64,000 bases of DNA from Nageia nagi (taxonomy: Eukaryota > Pinophyta): assembly GCA_050084985.1 (NCBI GenBank), contig JBITNC010000001.1, positions 118,048,001 to 118,112,000 on the forward strand. Reading direction: 5' to 3'. The notes below the pieces were generated by a model. It was not told the origin of the DNA. It was given only the letters and a program-made list of their open reading frames with translations, and did no database searches. The translations under genes were made by a program, and so were the position numbers. Positions 23,974 to 35,869 of this stretch are shown in pieces. The stretch's first letter is position 1. Each line of letters starts with the position of its first letter.

Positions 23974-24821
23974 TGTAGACACCTAAAAATGTCCCCTTCT
24001 TAAATAGTAAAGATTAAAATAATCATAACTCCTCGCAATAATATGAAATGGGTTTAAAAAATTGCATTATTGGATAGCTCCCATCGAGCACATGCAAAAT
24101 GAGTGCTCACATGACTCTTTTTAGGTAAAATTGGCTATTAGGCGGTCAGTTAATATTGTCACAAAGTTAAAAACCCAGTCATTGGTGACCTAAGACAGTC
24201 ATCGGTGTTTTGAGCTAGTCACCGACTGTTCTTATGGTAAACATCAGTGACTCTGTAACAGCCGAACAAGAAGCCAAAATAGTGAGAGAAAGTTGAAAGG
24301 ATTCATCTTTCCAAGATGATGTGGATAGAGGGGGTCAATTATGACCTATAGTGGCTCTTCACTTCCTCTTACCAGCCTCTTGAACATCTCATCCAAAATC
24401 TATAAATACAAGCCCATGCAAAGCAATTGAGGGAGAATCTTGACCCATTTTGAGGTAGGGTAATGCTACCAAAATCTTGTGAGCTCATACCTTTTATTGT
24501 TTCATGCTAGTTTCAATTCAATATATGTCATACATAGATGCTTTGATGTTATTGTCTTTTGTATGTGTGTAGGATTTACAAGTTCATATCAAGGAAAGAA
24601 GCAAGCAAATCAAAAATAATGGAGATCTAATACTCTTATTTTGGCAAATGGCATTTGTAAAAGTCCCTTCCAAGGGCAAATTGTAGTCTCAATTGAAAAT
24701 CAATATCATTTTGCAATTATAACATGTTTATCTATTTTACATAATTTGAGGTTCAGTGAAAGTTTAAGAATAATTTATATTTCATGTTATTCTATATTCC
24801 AACTTTATTTTCACTACAACA
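23974..24821 (+). repeat. 5' LTR of the Tat element, with promoter
   Basis: Starts TGTAGACACC and ends CAACA. A TATA box (tataaata, 24,401-24,408) is preserved in both LTRs (41,132 onward in the other). At 24,160-24,262 it carries several copies of a short gtgac/cagtgact motif also found in the leader and near the 3' end. Confidence 0.95.
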
Positions 24822-24823
24822 TT

Positions 24824-24845
24824 CTAGTGCTAGAAGGAGGGCCCT
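24824..24845 (+). other. Primer-binding region of the Tat element
   Basis: ctagtgctagaaggagggcc follows the LTR by 2 bases. It resembles the tggcgctagaaggagg leader start seen in this lineage, with TGG-to-TAG type decay. The tRNA is not identified. Confidence 0.65.
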
Positions 24846-26621
24846 TCCGTTATTGATAGAGAGGTTTTGGGTTTATAATGATTTTACCTTTCTATTATTT
24901 TGTTTACTTAAATTTCTCCATGTACTAACTTCAAATTTTGCATTCTATGCATTTCAAAAACTCTGTTGTAGAAATGCCAGCAACTGGAAGCGGATGCCAG
25001 TGACTCATAAGGAATGCCAGTGTTTCACATAGTAATCCAGACTAAACGCTAGTGATTGGGATCGAACATCGGTGACTCATAATAAACACCAGCGAACTCT
25101 GTCTAAATGTCGATGACTCACAGCCAGGTCATTTTATCTCTTTTTATTATTCCTAAAAAATTAAAATAAAATGCATAATGTATTGTTAAATTGGAAGGAT
25201 GTTTTTGAATGTGATTCCTTTGCCTAGAATGCATATAAGAATGGGTAGAAAAGATTAAATGCATATTTTTTATTATTTTATTTTATATAAAATGGTATGT
25301 ATTTATTTTCATGTTTTGGGTGAAGGGTACGTACACATTAATACTTTTTATCTTGTCTACTTATGCTCTCCCTTTGCGCTTCATGTGATCTAAGGTGACC
25401 AGAATAGGCTTGATAAGAAGGAGTAATTAATTCTTCTTTTCTTTCACATTCACATTATCATTAATTTGGTTAATTTACTTACACATAATACTTCCACAAT
25501 TGGAAGGAGTAAATGAATCATAATTAATTTGGAATTAACCTAAAGGAAAATAAATCGAGTTTTGGGTAGTGTAAATCATATTAAAAAGGTTAATGAATTG
25601 GAGGGATTCGAATACATTAAGTACTTTCACTTAACAAAGTATGCTCTCACTTTTGCACTTCAAGCGATCCTAAGTGATCAGAAATAAGTTAAGTGAAAGA
25701 GGTAAAATTTGTTTACATATTATTTGGAATTATACTTCACATTAACACTCTTAAAGAGGTCTGCCCTTACCACTCCATTGGAGGTCGAAGGGAGGTGACT
25801 CTTGGAGGAGTAATTGAACCTCACTTAATTAATTTATCTACACTTAATGACTTTTTACTAAGTCTGCTCTTACCACTTCATTGGAGGTCGAAGAGATATG
25901 TGACTAGTAAGAAGAGGGAATTTATCACATATAAAACTTCCACAACTGGAAGGAGTTAATGAACATCATTAAGAGGTTGGATAATGAATCGCATTATAAT
26001 TAAAAAGAACAACAGGGTTTATTAAGGTCAAGATTCACTTAAAATAAACTTTGATTGCATCACATTAAATTAAGATAAATAAATGGACATGAATGTTTGG
26101 GAGGGTAGTATGCATAAATGTATTTTACTTGTTTAAATGCATTTCATAAAGCCTTAAAGGAATAATTGAACATTAACGAGTTGGATATCACTACCAACTG
26201 TTAATTCTTACTTCTTTGTAGCCACCGACATAATACACTTGAAGCCATAGAGCCAGTTACACTTGGAGGTGATGACCAAGGTAACTTTCCTTTAGGTAGG
26301 AGTCAAAAAAGGAGACTCATCTAGAACCAAACTAAAAGCCATAGAAACTTGTAAACATTACTTAGAATTACCCAACTTACCTTGTTAAACACTTGACTAG
26401 TATAACAAACTAGGAAGATTAAAAAGATTAAAATAAATAACTCATATTGTTCATTTAACTTAGACATTAAAAATATGTGAAAAAGTTAAACAAGATAATC
26501 ACACCGTTAAAAGTAAGTTTTACATATAGGCTGTTTGTGCATTAAATTATTTTTTTGAAAACATAATATAAAAGATAAAAATTGAGTTTCTTTTTACGAT
26601 GCTTGTTTATAATATCTAAAA
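24846..26621 (+). other. Leader of the Tat element, with repeat blocks and no gene
   Basis: 1.8 kb of untranslated leader. 24,972-25,125 is a run of about seven degenerate 20-23 bp units close to atgccagtgactcataagga. 25,360-25,920 holds pairs of imperfect repeats: tatgctctc...tgatc at 25,365 and 25,638, and gtctgc...ccattggaggtcgaag at 25,758 and 25,867. No convincing ORF. Confidence 0.7.
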
Positions 26622-29298
26622 ATGGTTCAAACTAGAAGTATGACCACTAAGAAAACATGAGAACACCCATTTGAAATACAAGAAATAGATTCAGACAATA
26701 TGGATCTGATAGAGTCTTCAGTTAGGAGGCCACCTCCTTTAGATGAATCAGATTCATGGGTAGTTTGTTATGAAAGTAAGGATTGGGATTATGATCAATC
26801 TAGATTGCAAAGACAAAGTATAGAAGATCTTACTACCAAGGCTAGAATACAAGTGTTAGATGAAGAGTTAATTGAAATTCATCATCGCCTAGCTAATCAT
26901 AAGGCTATTCCTAAGATGTCTTCTAATTTACAAGAGATGTTGAAAAACAAAATCATAGACATGATAACTTAGAAATTACCAAGGATAAATCTCAAACCGA
27001 AACCATAGCGGTACCAGAAAATGAACCATATAAAGCTAAATACGAAAGAGTCATACATCTATTATCAGATGGTCAAAAGGTTAGTTCGTTAATTTGCAAA
27101 GAGGGATACCCTTTTTCTCATAAATCTCTCGAGTTAGGAAAAAATGAAGTATCAATACCTACGAGTAACTTGTCCCAAAGAGCTCCTTCAACGAAGCAAA
27201 TGGAGAAATCTTATTCTTCAAAGGGAGGATTACATAGAAGGACATCTAAGTACAAAATAGAAGAGATACCCTCTTATGAAGAACTAGAAGAATGATGATT
27301 GTGTAAAACAAAAGCCGGTCAAAAATTCACAAAAATATATGTTGATGATATTAAAAAGGCCGTAGAGATGCAATCTCTTCTAAAGGAAGTTGACGAATTC
27401 ATTAAAATTCAAGAACGAGAGAATGAATTAAAAGAAATGGAAGATAAACTTCTTAGAGATAAAAGGAAATTCATAGAACAAGAACAAGCAAATAGAGAAA
27501 GAAATGAATTCCTAGAATAAGAAAAGAAAAGACTTCATAAAGAACAGGAGATGCAACTTCATTTACAGGAACTACAACTTAAGGAATTAAAGAATGAGAA
27601 ATAAAAAGAGAATAATATCTATGTATGGAGAAAGAAAAACAAAGACAGTGGGAGGAATATCAAAAAATAAAGAACTTGAAACCTGAAACTCCTGAAGGGA
27701 TTCAAATACGAAGATATAGAGATCCTTATTTAGACAAACAAGAAGCAATAGATAGAGAGACGGCCATTTTATTACAAAAGGAGATGGATAAAGAACTAGA
27801 ATTGCAAAAATTATATGATAAACAAAAGCATGATTCTATTAAAAGTTGGGTGGAACAAACTCAAAATCAAACAAGACAACCTGATTATAAAGGAAAAGAT
27901 TTATATGGAAAAGTTATATCACAAAAACCTCCTAGAATCCCTACTCCGAGATGACATTCACCTCTTAAAATATTACCTCTGCCACCGTTAGAGTTTCCTT
28001 CTGACCATGAGTCTTACACTTCAAGATCAATTTCAAAAAAGGATCCAAATACTCAAAGATATCATAGACACACTCAAGGTCATAGAACAGATAAAGAATT
28101 AGAAGACTTTATGAAGGACTTTATAAATCAAGAAATAAATGTTCAAGGACTTCAACAGTTAAATTATAAGAATATTTGCAATGAACCTATTCATCCAAGT
28201 GTTCCAAAAAAGAAACTACAATATAGGTTTGAATTTCCTAAGATAGAATCATTTAAAGGAAGAGAAGACCCCAAAGAACATTTGAGAAAATTTACATTTT
28301 CAAGTTATCAGATAGCCAATGATGACTCATTAATGTTACGTATATTTCCTATGATGCTCGCAGGTCAAGCTTTGGATTGGTATAATAGTTTTCCTATGCA
28401 TAGTTTATATACATTCGAACAATTGGCTAATCAATTTCTAGAACATTTTAGAATCAATATTAAAGAAAGATCTTCAATTACTGATCTTACGAGATTACAA
28501 CAATTTCCTGATGAAACTATACAAGATTACATCTCAAGATGGTAGGTTATACTCACTAGTATGCCTTATACAATACCATAAGAGGAATTGGTTAAGTTAT
28601 TTAGTCAAAGTTGTTTAAGACCAATAGCTAGTGTTCTCCAGATTCAACAGCATAAAACTTTTGAAGAAGCTATTGCTCAAGCAGTAGTCATAGAAAGAGT
28701 TAAAATTCAAGATGGAGAACTAAAACTTAAGAAAAAAGAATACAAAAAGGGTAATCAACATGAAAATAGTACTAAACAACCACAAAATAATCAAATAGCT
28801 ATGACAGAAGATTCTAGTCAAGTTTCAAAAATCGAAGAAAATGTTGAACCTAAGCCTAAAAGAAATTTTACCCCATTATCAGAACCATTAGCTGAAATAC
28901 TTAAAAAATTATGTGATAATGGTATGATTAAATTACCTGATATAAGACCTAAAAATCCTAATGCCAAAGAAAGCAAATGGTATAAGGAAAATGAATTTTG
29001 CGCTTATCATAGGCAAAAGGGACATAATACAAATAGATGTCGGACTTTACAACATAAAATTCAAGACTTGATAGATAGTCAGAAAATAGATGTGGATAAT
29101 CTTGTTGTGCCTTCGAATCAAAATTTAGGGATATATCAAAACCCCTTACCCTCACATCAGGCTAATAATGTGGCAATTATCCCAAACCAAATGAACTATA
29201 CATGGAATAATAAGGATACACCATTTATAGGGACTATAGATGATTCAATACATATGATTGGTATAGCTACAAGAGCACAACAATATCAGAATAAATAG
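26622..29298 (+). pseudogene. Tat Gag with long charged N-terminal region
   Basis: Start ATG 26,622 gives MVQTRSMTTKK, a usual plant gypsy Gag start, with TGA at codon 13. Frameshifts near 26,970 and 27,620 and some stops break it. The first about 450 residues are Glu/Lys/Gln-rich and predicted by eye to form coiled coil (27,360-27,900, e.g. KEMEDKLLRDKRKFIEQEQA). The capsid-like core is 28,111-28,545 (FPKIESFKGREDPKEHLRKF, ALDWYNSFP, DETIQDYISRW). At 28,990-29,035 lies FCAYHRQKGHNTNRC, the CxxHx4GHx4C knuckle form typical of Tat Gag. It packages element RNA. Confidence 0.85.
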
Positions 29299-30026
29299 GA
29301 TAATCCACAAAAAAATCAATCGATACCAGACCCAATTAATATACAACCTATACCTCCTCCGCAACAACCTAAAGTTTCGGTAAAAGGTGCTCTTCAACGA
29401 TAATTAAAATTATCTCCAGTTAAGATGACCTTATTGGAATTATTACAACAGTCTGAGAGTTATAGGGAAGCTATGAATCAAATTCTACAATAAATTCAAG
29501 TGGATACTAGTAACACCGATAATTTTATTTCAATAGTTGAAAGCTTGAAGATATCTCAACAACCTAATATCACCTTCTACGAACAAGAAAAATTAAATAA
29601 TGATGGACCAGGCGGACTTGATCCACCTTTACATATAATTGGTAAAGTAGATGGGAAATTATTTAAAAGAATTCTGATAGATGAAGGTTCAGCTATAAAT
29701 ATAATTTCAGATTTGCATACAAAAATTTGAATTTATTAGATTCACTCATCTTAGCTCCTTCTTTACAGATTAGGGTGTTTAATGATGCAGTGTGTTCAAC
29801 TTTAGGATCAATAGTGCTTCCGATTATAGTAGGGGATAAGACCATTCAAACTTTATTACATATAATTGAAGGAAATATTATACAATACAACATTCTCTTA
29901 GGACATCCATGGATTAGAGAAATGCAATGTGTTCCATCAACTTATCATGGATGTTTAAAATACATCTACAAAGATAAATTCATTATGTGTTTAAAGATCC
30001 AGATCCTTATTCACATTGTAATCTAA
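29299..30026 (+). pseudogene. Tat protease region
   Basis: Continues in the Gag frame through MTLLELLQQSESYREAMNQI, then PPLHIIGKVDGKLFKRILID followed by EGSAINII, where Asp-Glu-Gly stands for the aspartic protease Asp-x-Gly. A frameshift near 29,725 leads to open 29,727-30,026 with NILLGHPWIREMQCVPSTYH, the end of the protease fold. Confidence 0.78.
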
Positions 30027-31340
30027 TGTTTGATCCAAATAAAGTGACCTTACCGTCCCCTAACTTATCAACCATATTAATGAATAAAAATATGAATCAA
30101 TCTGAAGTCATAAAGGGAAAAAATGATATAGTTATACAAGATAAAGATACTTAGGAAAAGGTTGCTAAAACTTTAGACAAAAAGTATGGAGCTTCTTCAT
30201 CAAAATAAGTAAATACTACATCTAATAATGACTCATCCAATGTATATCTAGTAAAAGTTAAATTAAGGGATTTAGGGATAGGAGAATATGACATAGATGA
30301 TGTGGTATTTAATATACCTTCGTTACAAGAAATGGGAAGAGTATCTGAATCACCTAGTGTGATCGGACAAATAGTACCCTTAGGAGAGGTACCTAATTAG
30401 ACAATGTTCATCTATGTAGGGATAGTAGATCCTATGTCAACAATACCCCATCAAACATATGAAGGAAATTTCAATAATGATATGAAGTATTTATCTCCAT
30501 GTTCAAGAACATTTTTCTTAAACTATTTTAACAAATGTAATTGGCAAGGACGAGGATTGGGTCGATATGAATAGGTTCCACGAGAGATAATTGAATTACA
30601 ATATCAATATCCCACTGATAAAAGTGGATTAGGTTATCAAAATAAAAACCTTGCTAAATTAGAAAATTTAGGAGAAGAGGATTTGGATTATAATGAAGAA
30701 ATTTTAGAGAAAGAATCCATAGTACAAGAAATTATTGATATAAGAGAAGAACAATTAAATGAAATAGATGTCTTAGAAGGTGTTGAAACACTCTTTATTG
30801 AGCCACCCTAGAATCATTCATGTTTACCAAGTGATATACAAGAAAAAATAAATATAAATGCTGAATCGTTAATCATTCCATATTCAGATATACCATCGTA
30901 AATATGGTTACAATAAAAGAGAATGGCATTGAAGATCAAAATAATGAACAAATAGATGAAGCTAATGAAAATCAAAATTTAATTAAAATAATAGCCAATA
31001 CTTCTATAGATGAAGTAATAGCTGATTTCTCTCTTATATCATCTAATCCTTCGATGCATGAATTCAAAAACGTAGATCACATATTTGGTTCCTATGAAAA
31101 TCAAGTATGCACGAATGAACAAACTCAAGAATAAGATGAAGAATATAGTGTTAACAATAATGGCTGGATACCAGTACCAAATCAATTAGAAGAAGGGTCG
31201 CATATGCTTACTGAGAAAGTCTTAGAAATAAATATTAGTAATGATCCTCAAAATCTTAAAATTATTCAGTTAGGAGAAAACCTCACAAAAAATGAGCAAG
31301 AAGAGATTATAACCTTATTAAAAGAATGAGAAAAGGTATT
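30027..31340 (+). pseudogene. Linker between protease and RT, with a G-patch-like stretch
   Basis: Acidic, stop-interrupted coding sequence. Around 30,530-30,640 it reads CNWQGRGLGRYE and later KSGLGYQ, reminiscent of the Gly-rich G-patch found next to protease in some retroelements. The final part (31,140-31,340) reads NNNGWIPVPNQLEEGSHML and IQLGENLTKNEQEEIITLL, leading into RT. The only long open stretch is 30,904-31,134. Confidence 0.55.
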
Positions 31341-32490
31341 CGCATGGTCATATACAGACATGCCTGGAATAGATCCTCAATTAGTAGTGCATAATTTAGC
31401 ATTAAAGCCTGATGCTAAACCTGTTAAACAAAAGCTACGTAAAATGCATCCTACTATAGCATTAATGGTAAAAGAAGAACTTCAAAAATTATTAGAAGCT
31501 AAATTTATACAACCTATAGATTACTCATATTGGACATCTAATATGGTACCTATGAAAAAAACCAAGTGGAAAAATAAGAATATGCACAGATTTTCATGAT
31601 CTTAACAAAGCTTGTCCTAAAGATGATTTCCCTCTACCTAGCATTGATAGTTTGGTAGACTCGATAGCAGGACATGATATGTTGTCATTAATGGATGGGT
31701 TTTCTGGTTATAATCAAATAAAAATAGCTACTAAAGACCAACATAAAATAGCTTTTATAACTCCATGGGGTACCTTTTGTTATAAAGTTATTCCTTTTGG
31801 ATTAAAAAATGCAGGGGCAACTTATCAAAGGGCTATGACTTACATATTCCATGATTATATGCACGACATAGTAGAAGATTATGTCGATGATTTGTTGGTT
31901 AGATCCAAATATCGAGTAGATCATGGAAAAGACCTAATTAAAGTCTTAGATAGATTATTAGAACATAAAGTAAGATTAAATCCAAAAAAATGTTTTTTGG
32001 TGTAACTTCAGGAAAATTATTAGGATTTATTGTGTCCCGATGAGGAATTGAAATAGATCCTAGTAAAGTGAAGGCAGTAGTAGACATGCCACCTCCTGCA
32101 AATCTAAAACAATTATAGAGTTTACAAGGTAAGTTATAAGCCATTAGAAGGTTTTATAGCTCAACTTTCTAATAAATGTAAACCATTTACAAAGTTATTA
32201 AGAAAGGGGATCGAATATTATTGGGGCAAAGAGCAACAGAGGCATTCGATGAAATTAAAAGATATTTATTATCACCTCCTATCTTAAGTCCACCAAGAAA
32301 AGATGTACCCTTTTTGTTATATATCTCTACTACTAAAAATGCTTTAGGAACAATGCTTGCTCAAAAAAATGAACACAATAAAGAGCAAGCTATATATTAT
32401 CTGAGTAGAACCCTAGTGAGCTACGAGATTAAGTACATATATTTGGGAAAATTATGTCTTGCCATCGTTTTTGCTACTAAAAAACTTTGA
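31340..32490 (+). pseudogene. Tat reverse transcriptase and gypsy RNase H
   Basis: Open 31,360-31,599 starts FAWSYTDMPGIDPQLVVHNL and reaches SNMVPMKK, where a frameshift occurs. Open 31,652-32,005 gives LSLMDGFSGYNQIKIATKDQ, FGLKNAGATYQRAM and the intact active site YVDD (31,880-31,891). A second shift near 32,000 precedes GKLLGFIVSR. RNase H is open at 32,221-32,490 (EAFDEIKRYLLSPPILSPP, LGTMLAQKNEHNKEQAIYYL). The catalytic Asp pair is kept, but frameshifts disable the polyprotein. Confidence 0.92.
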
Positions 32491-32496
32491 CATTAT

Positions 32497-33087
32497 ATGC
32501 TTAATCATACAACATATGTCATCTCTAAAATGGATCCATTGAAATATATGATGAATAAAACATATCAAAATTCAAGAACTACAAAGTGGATAATGCATTT
32601 AACCGAATTTGATTTACATTTTATTGGACAAAAATCAATAAAAGGACAAGTAATTGTTGACTATCTCATTGATGCTCCATTGCAAGATGATGAACCCCTT
32701 GTCATTGAATTACCTGATGATGGGGTGTTTCAATTAGATGAAATTGAAATACCTATAGAACCTGAAGACAATTGGGATATGATAATACACTTTGATGGTT
32801 CTCGATGTGAACAAGGTGGTGGAGCAGGTGTCGTATTTATAACCCCGCAAGGGATCCCTATACCATATTCATTTAAATTAAAATTTTATTGTACTAATAA
32901 TAATGCGGAATATGAAGCTTTGATATTAGCATTAAAAACTACTGTTAAATTAAAACTTAAAAGAATTAAGATTATTGGAGATTCTTTACTCATAGTAAAT
33001 CAAGTGAAAGGAATCTATCAATGTAAAGAACCTTTACTTCAAAAGTATAAAGCGTTAGTTGAGAAATTATTAAAATCTTTTGACTGA
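32497..33087 (+). pseudogene. Second (archaeal-type) RNase H of the Tat element
   Basis: 196 open codons. The first 55 complete the RT-linked RNase H/connection region (KWIMHLTEFDLHFIGQKSIK). From residue 93 the second RNase H begins: MIIHFDGSRCEQGGGAGVVF (Asp 100), NNNAEYEAL (Glu 138) and IIGDSLLIVNQVKG (Asp 162), so the three main acidic residues are present. Its position between RT/RNase H and integrase is the usual Tat order. A TGA ends the open part. The domain's last segment is readable to about 33,190. Confidence 0.88.
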
Positions 33088-33289
33088 TTTAGTATAGAAG
33101 TGGCACCAAGATCATCTAATAGATTTGTAGATGCTATGGCTTCTATTGGATCTCTTATCCCAAAAGATCCTAATAAATATTCGATTCAAGTTGAAATAAT
33201 TCAATTGTCTCAATCATCATTACAATAGGAAGACAAAGAAAAAAGTGTGTTAAATATTGACGTAACTGATAAAGATAATTGGTACAAGG

Positions 33290-34539
33290 AATTGATAGAT
33301 TTTTTAAAATTTGGAACTCTTCCCGCAAACCTTAATAAATCATCACGATGAGCTTTTAAAATCAAAGCAACTAAATATTGTTTGATAGGGGATATCTTGC
33401 ATCAACAAAATTTCAATAGTATTTTACTCAGATGTCTTAAATGGAATGATATTAAAAAGGCTATATCCTCTGCTCATGATGGAACATGTGGAGGACATTT
33501 TAATGGTGTTGTGATTATGAAATGATTAATACAAATGGGGTATTATTGGCCAACTATGGAAAAGGATTGTTGTGACTATGTTAAAAATTATTTTAAATGT
33601 CAACAATACGCTCATTTATTTTCACAACCATCTCAAGAACTACATCCTATACAATCACTTTGGCCATTCTCTAAATGGGCATTAGATTTTATAGGACAAA
33701 TTACACCTACATCTACTGGTGGACACAAGTTCATCATCACAGCAACTGAATATTTTACTAAATGGGTAGAGGTTATTCCCATGACTTCCACCACTGGTTT
33801 ACGAATTACTGAATTTATAGAAAGTTATATTATATGTAGATTCGATATACTGAACCAATTAATTACAGATAATGGAAAGAATTTTAAAAATAAGGATGTA
33901 AAACAAATATGTGACAAGTATAAAATTAAACAAAGTTTTTCCACTCCATATTATCCACAAGGCAATGGACAGGCAGAGGCTACTAATAAAACTATTCGGA
34001 ACATCTTAGCAAAAATAGTAAATGATTCTCATAGAGATTGGCATATGCAAATATCAAAAGCCTTATGGACTTATCGTACTAGTGTATGCACTCCTATTGG
34101 GGCAACACCATTCTCTTTAGTATATGGAACAGAAGCCATCCTACCCATAGAACTTGAGATACCATCCCTTAGAGTAAATCTAAGTGAACAAAATTCCGAT
34201 GAAGAAGCAAGACAGACTCGCTTAAATCAATTATTACTTTTAGATGAAAAATGTATTAATGCTTTAGAGCATATGCATGTTTACCAAAAGAGGATAAAAT
34301 GAGCTTTTGATAAAAGTGTTCTAATTTGTGAGTTCAAAATAGGTGATTTGGTTTTAAAAGAAAATCAACAAACTTCACGAATAGAACGACAGCTTAGAGA
34401 TAAGTTTGCTCCAAATTGGCTAGGACCATATATCATTAAGAAAAAATTTGGTAGAGGAACTTATCATTTATCAGACTTAGAAGGAAATCAAGAGCATGAA
34501 CCTATAAATATCATGCATCTTCGACCCTTCTATACATAA
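33290..34539 (+). pseudogene. Tat integrase with intact D,D-35-E
   Basis: The zinc-binding region (33,470-33,620) reads AHDGTCGGHFNG, then a TGA, then MGYYWPTMEKDCCDYVKNYF. The second Cys pair is partly lost (KCQQY). Open 33,535-34,302 is the core: WALDFIGQ (Asp 51), LITDNGKNF (Asp 112) and GNGQAEATN (Glu 148), spaced D-60-D-35-E. The C-terminal domain is open at 34,348-34,539 (FAPNWLGPYIIKKKFGRGTY, INIMHLRPFY). Few breaks are seen here compared with gag. Confidence 0.93.
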
Positions 34540-34657
34540 AAAATGATAAAAATGAAAAATGTGTACATTAGTTTTCTTTCATTTTATTTTATTATTAAAT
34601 TAATAAATAAATAAAAGTATTAATATTTGTCAAGTGTTAATGATTAAAATAGAAAGG

Positions 34658-35869
34658 ATGAATCTGGCAAAGGAATCTACTGAAGGTAGCATAATGCCAC
34701 CATAAGTACGATTTCCACCACCAAGATATCCAGGTGATTTAGCATTGACATATTTAAAACATGGATTTGATCTAAATCTCTTAAATTATTTACAATTGAC
34801 TATTGATGAACAATATGAAAGAACATATCATATGTTTTGTGGTATGAATAATGGTTGGCAAGTCACTTTTTGTGGATATGAAGTAAGCATTATTTTAGAT
34901 CCACAAATCTATTTCACCCATATGGAAAGAATATCATAAGAGATAATAGCTTTCTGCCTACAATGGCCTTATGGAATACTGAGAATCGTTATAAATTGCC
35001 AATTAACTGAGTATTCACTCCTTTTAGCTAGGCTGAAATACGTTAAGCAATTAACTAACAGCCTAGAATGGATGGATGAAATTTTACATTATTTACCTCA
35101 TCAAAGGGTGACTTATGATTTTTCAAATACTTTTGTGGCTTTTTCTCCTAGAACGTCACAACAATACTATAGGCAAATTCACAGATTTTCTTGCATGCAA
35201 ATGCGACACACGATTTGGAAATGAAAGTTGGATAAAAGGCAAGCTTGTCATATTACCGAACTTACAATGATGAATCAAATAAGGGTTAGAAATGAGATTA
35301 TCGAAAAACTATCAAAAGAACATAAAGTGTGGAATAATGGAAGTTATCTTCCGGGGTTCAAAAGTAGGTATGACAAAGATATCTTTATGAAAGTTATTCG
35401 TAACGTCCCTACTCTTTTGTATTCAAATATCTTTTCCATGCCTCTTGAAATACAACAGAAAATGGCCTTGACATTCTATGATGCACGCAAATCTTACGGT
35501 TGGGATGTCAAAGTAAATGGATATCAAGTTATTATTTGTATCAATGCATATGAGTTATGGAGTTCTCCTAACTCAGAATATAATTTAATGATATATTTCT
35601 ATCTTCTATGGCCTATAGAAAAGCCCAAAATAATAGTTGATTGTACTCATAATCTAACTTTAAAATATTGAGAACGAACCATCTCTATCACTCAAACCGT
35701 AACAGTCGAACACTTAGATTATTGTATTCCATAAATCTATCATAATCAAGTGGTATTAGATTTTAGTTTCTTGTTTAGTTCAACACATTGTTCATCCAAT
35801 CCTAATGCAGTCCAAACTCGATTTGAACGCATCATGAATAGATTCCCTAAAAAAATTATAAAATCCTAA
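34658..35869 (+). pseudogene. Sense extra ORF downstream of integrase, unknown family
   Basis: From ATG 34,658 to TAA 35,867-35,869 one frame runs 403 codons with no frameshift and about five internal stops (34,703, 34,937, 35,222, 35,669, 35,732), all explicable as decayed Gln, Arg or Trp codons. It begins MNLAKESTEGSIMPP, continues PGDLALTYLKHGFDLNLL and EILHYLPHQRVTYDFSNTFV, and later KARKSY-type and VIRNVPTLLYSNIFSMPLEI segments. I see no signal peptide, membrane segment or known motif; the composition is that of a soluble mixed protein. It starts 119 bp after the integrase tail, on the same strand. Function unknown. Confidence 0.55.

Noticed and set aside
28958-29155. 65-codon minus-strand frame
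   Set aside because: Antisense shadow of the Tat Gag knuckle region.
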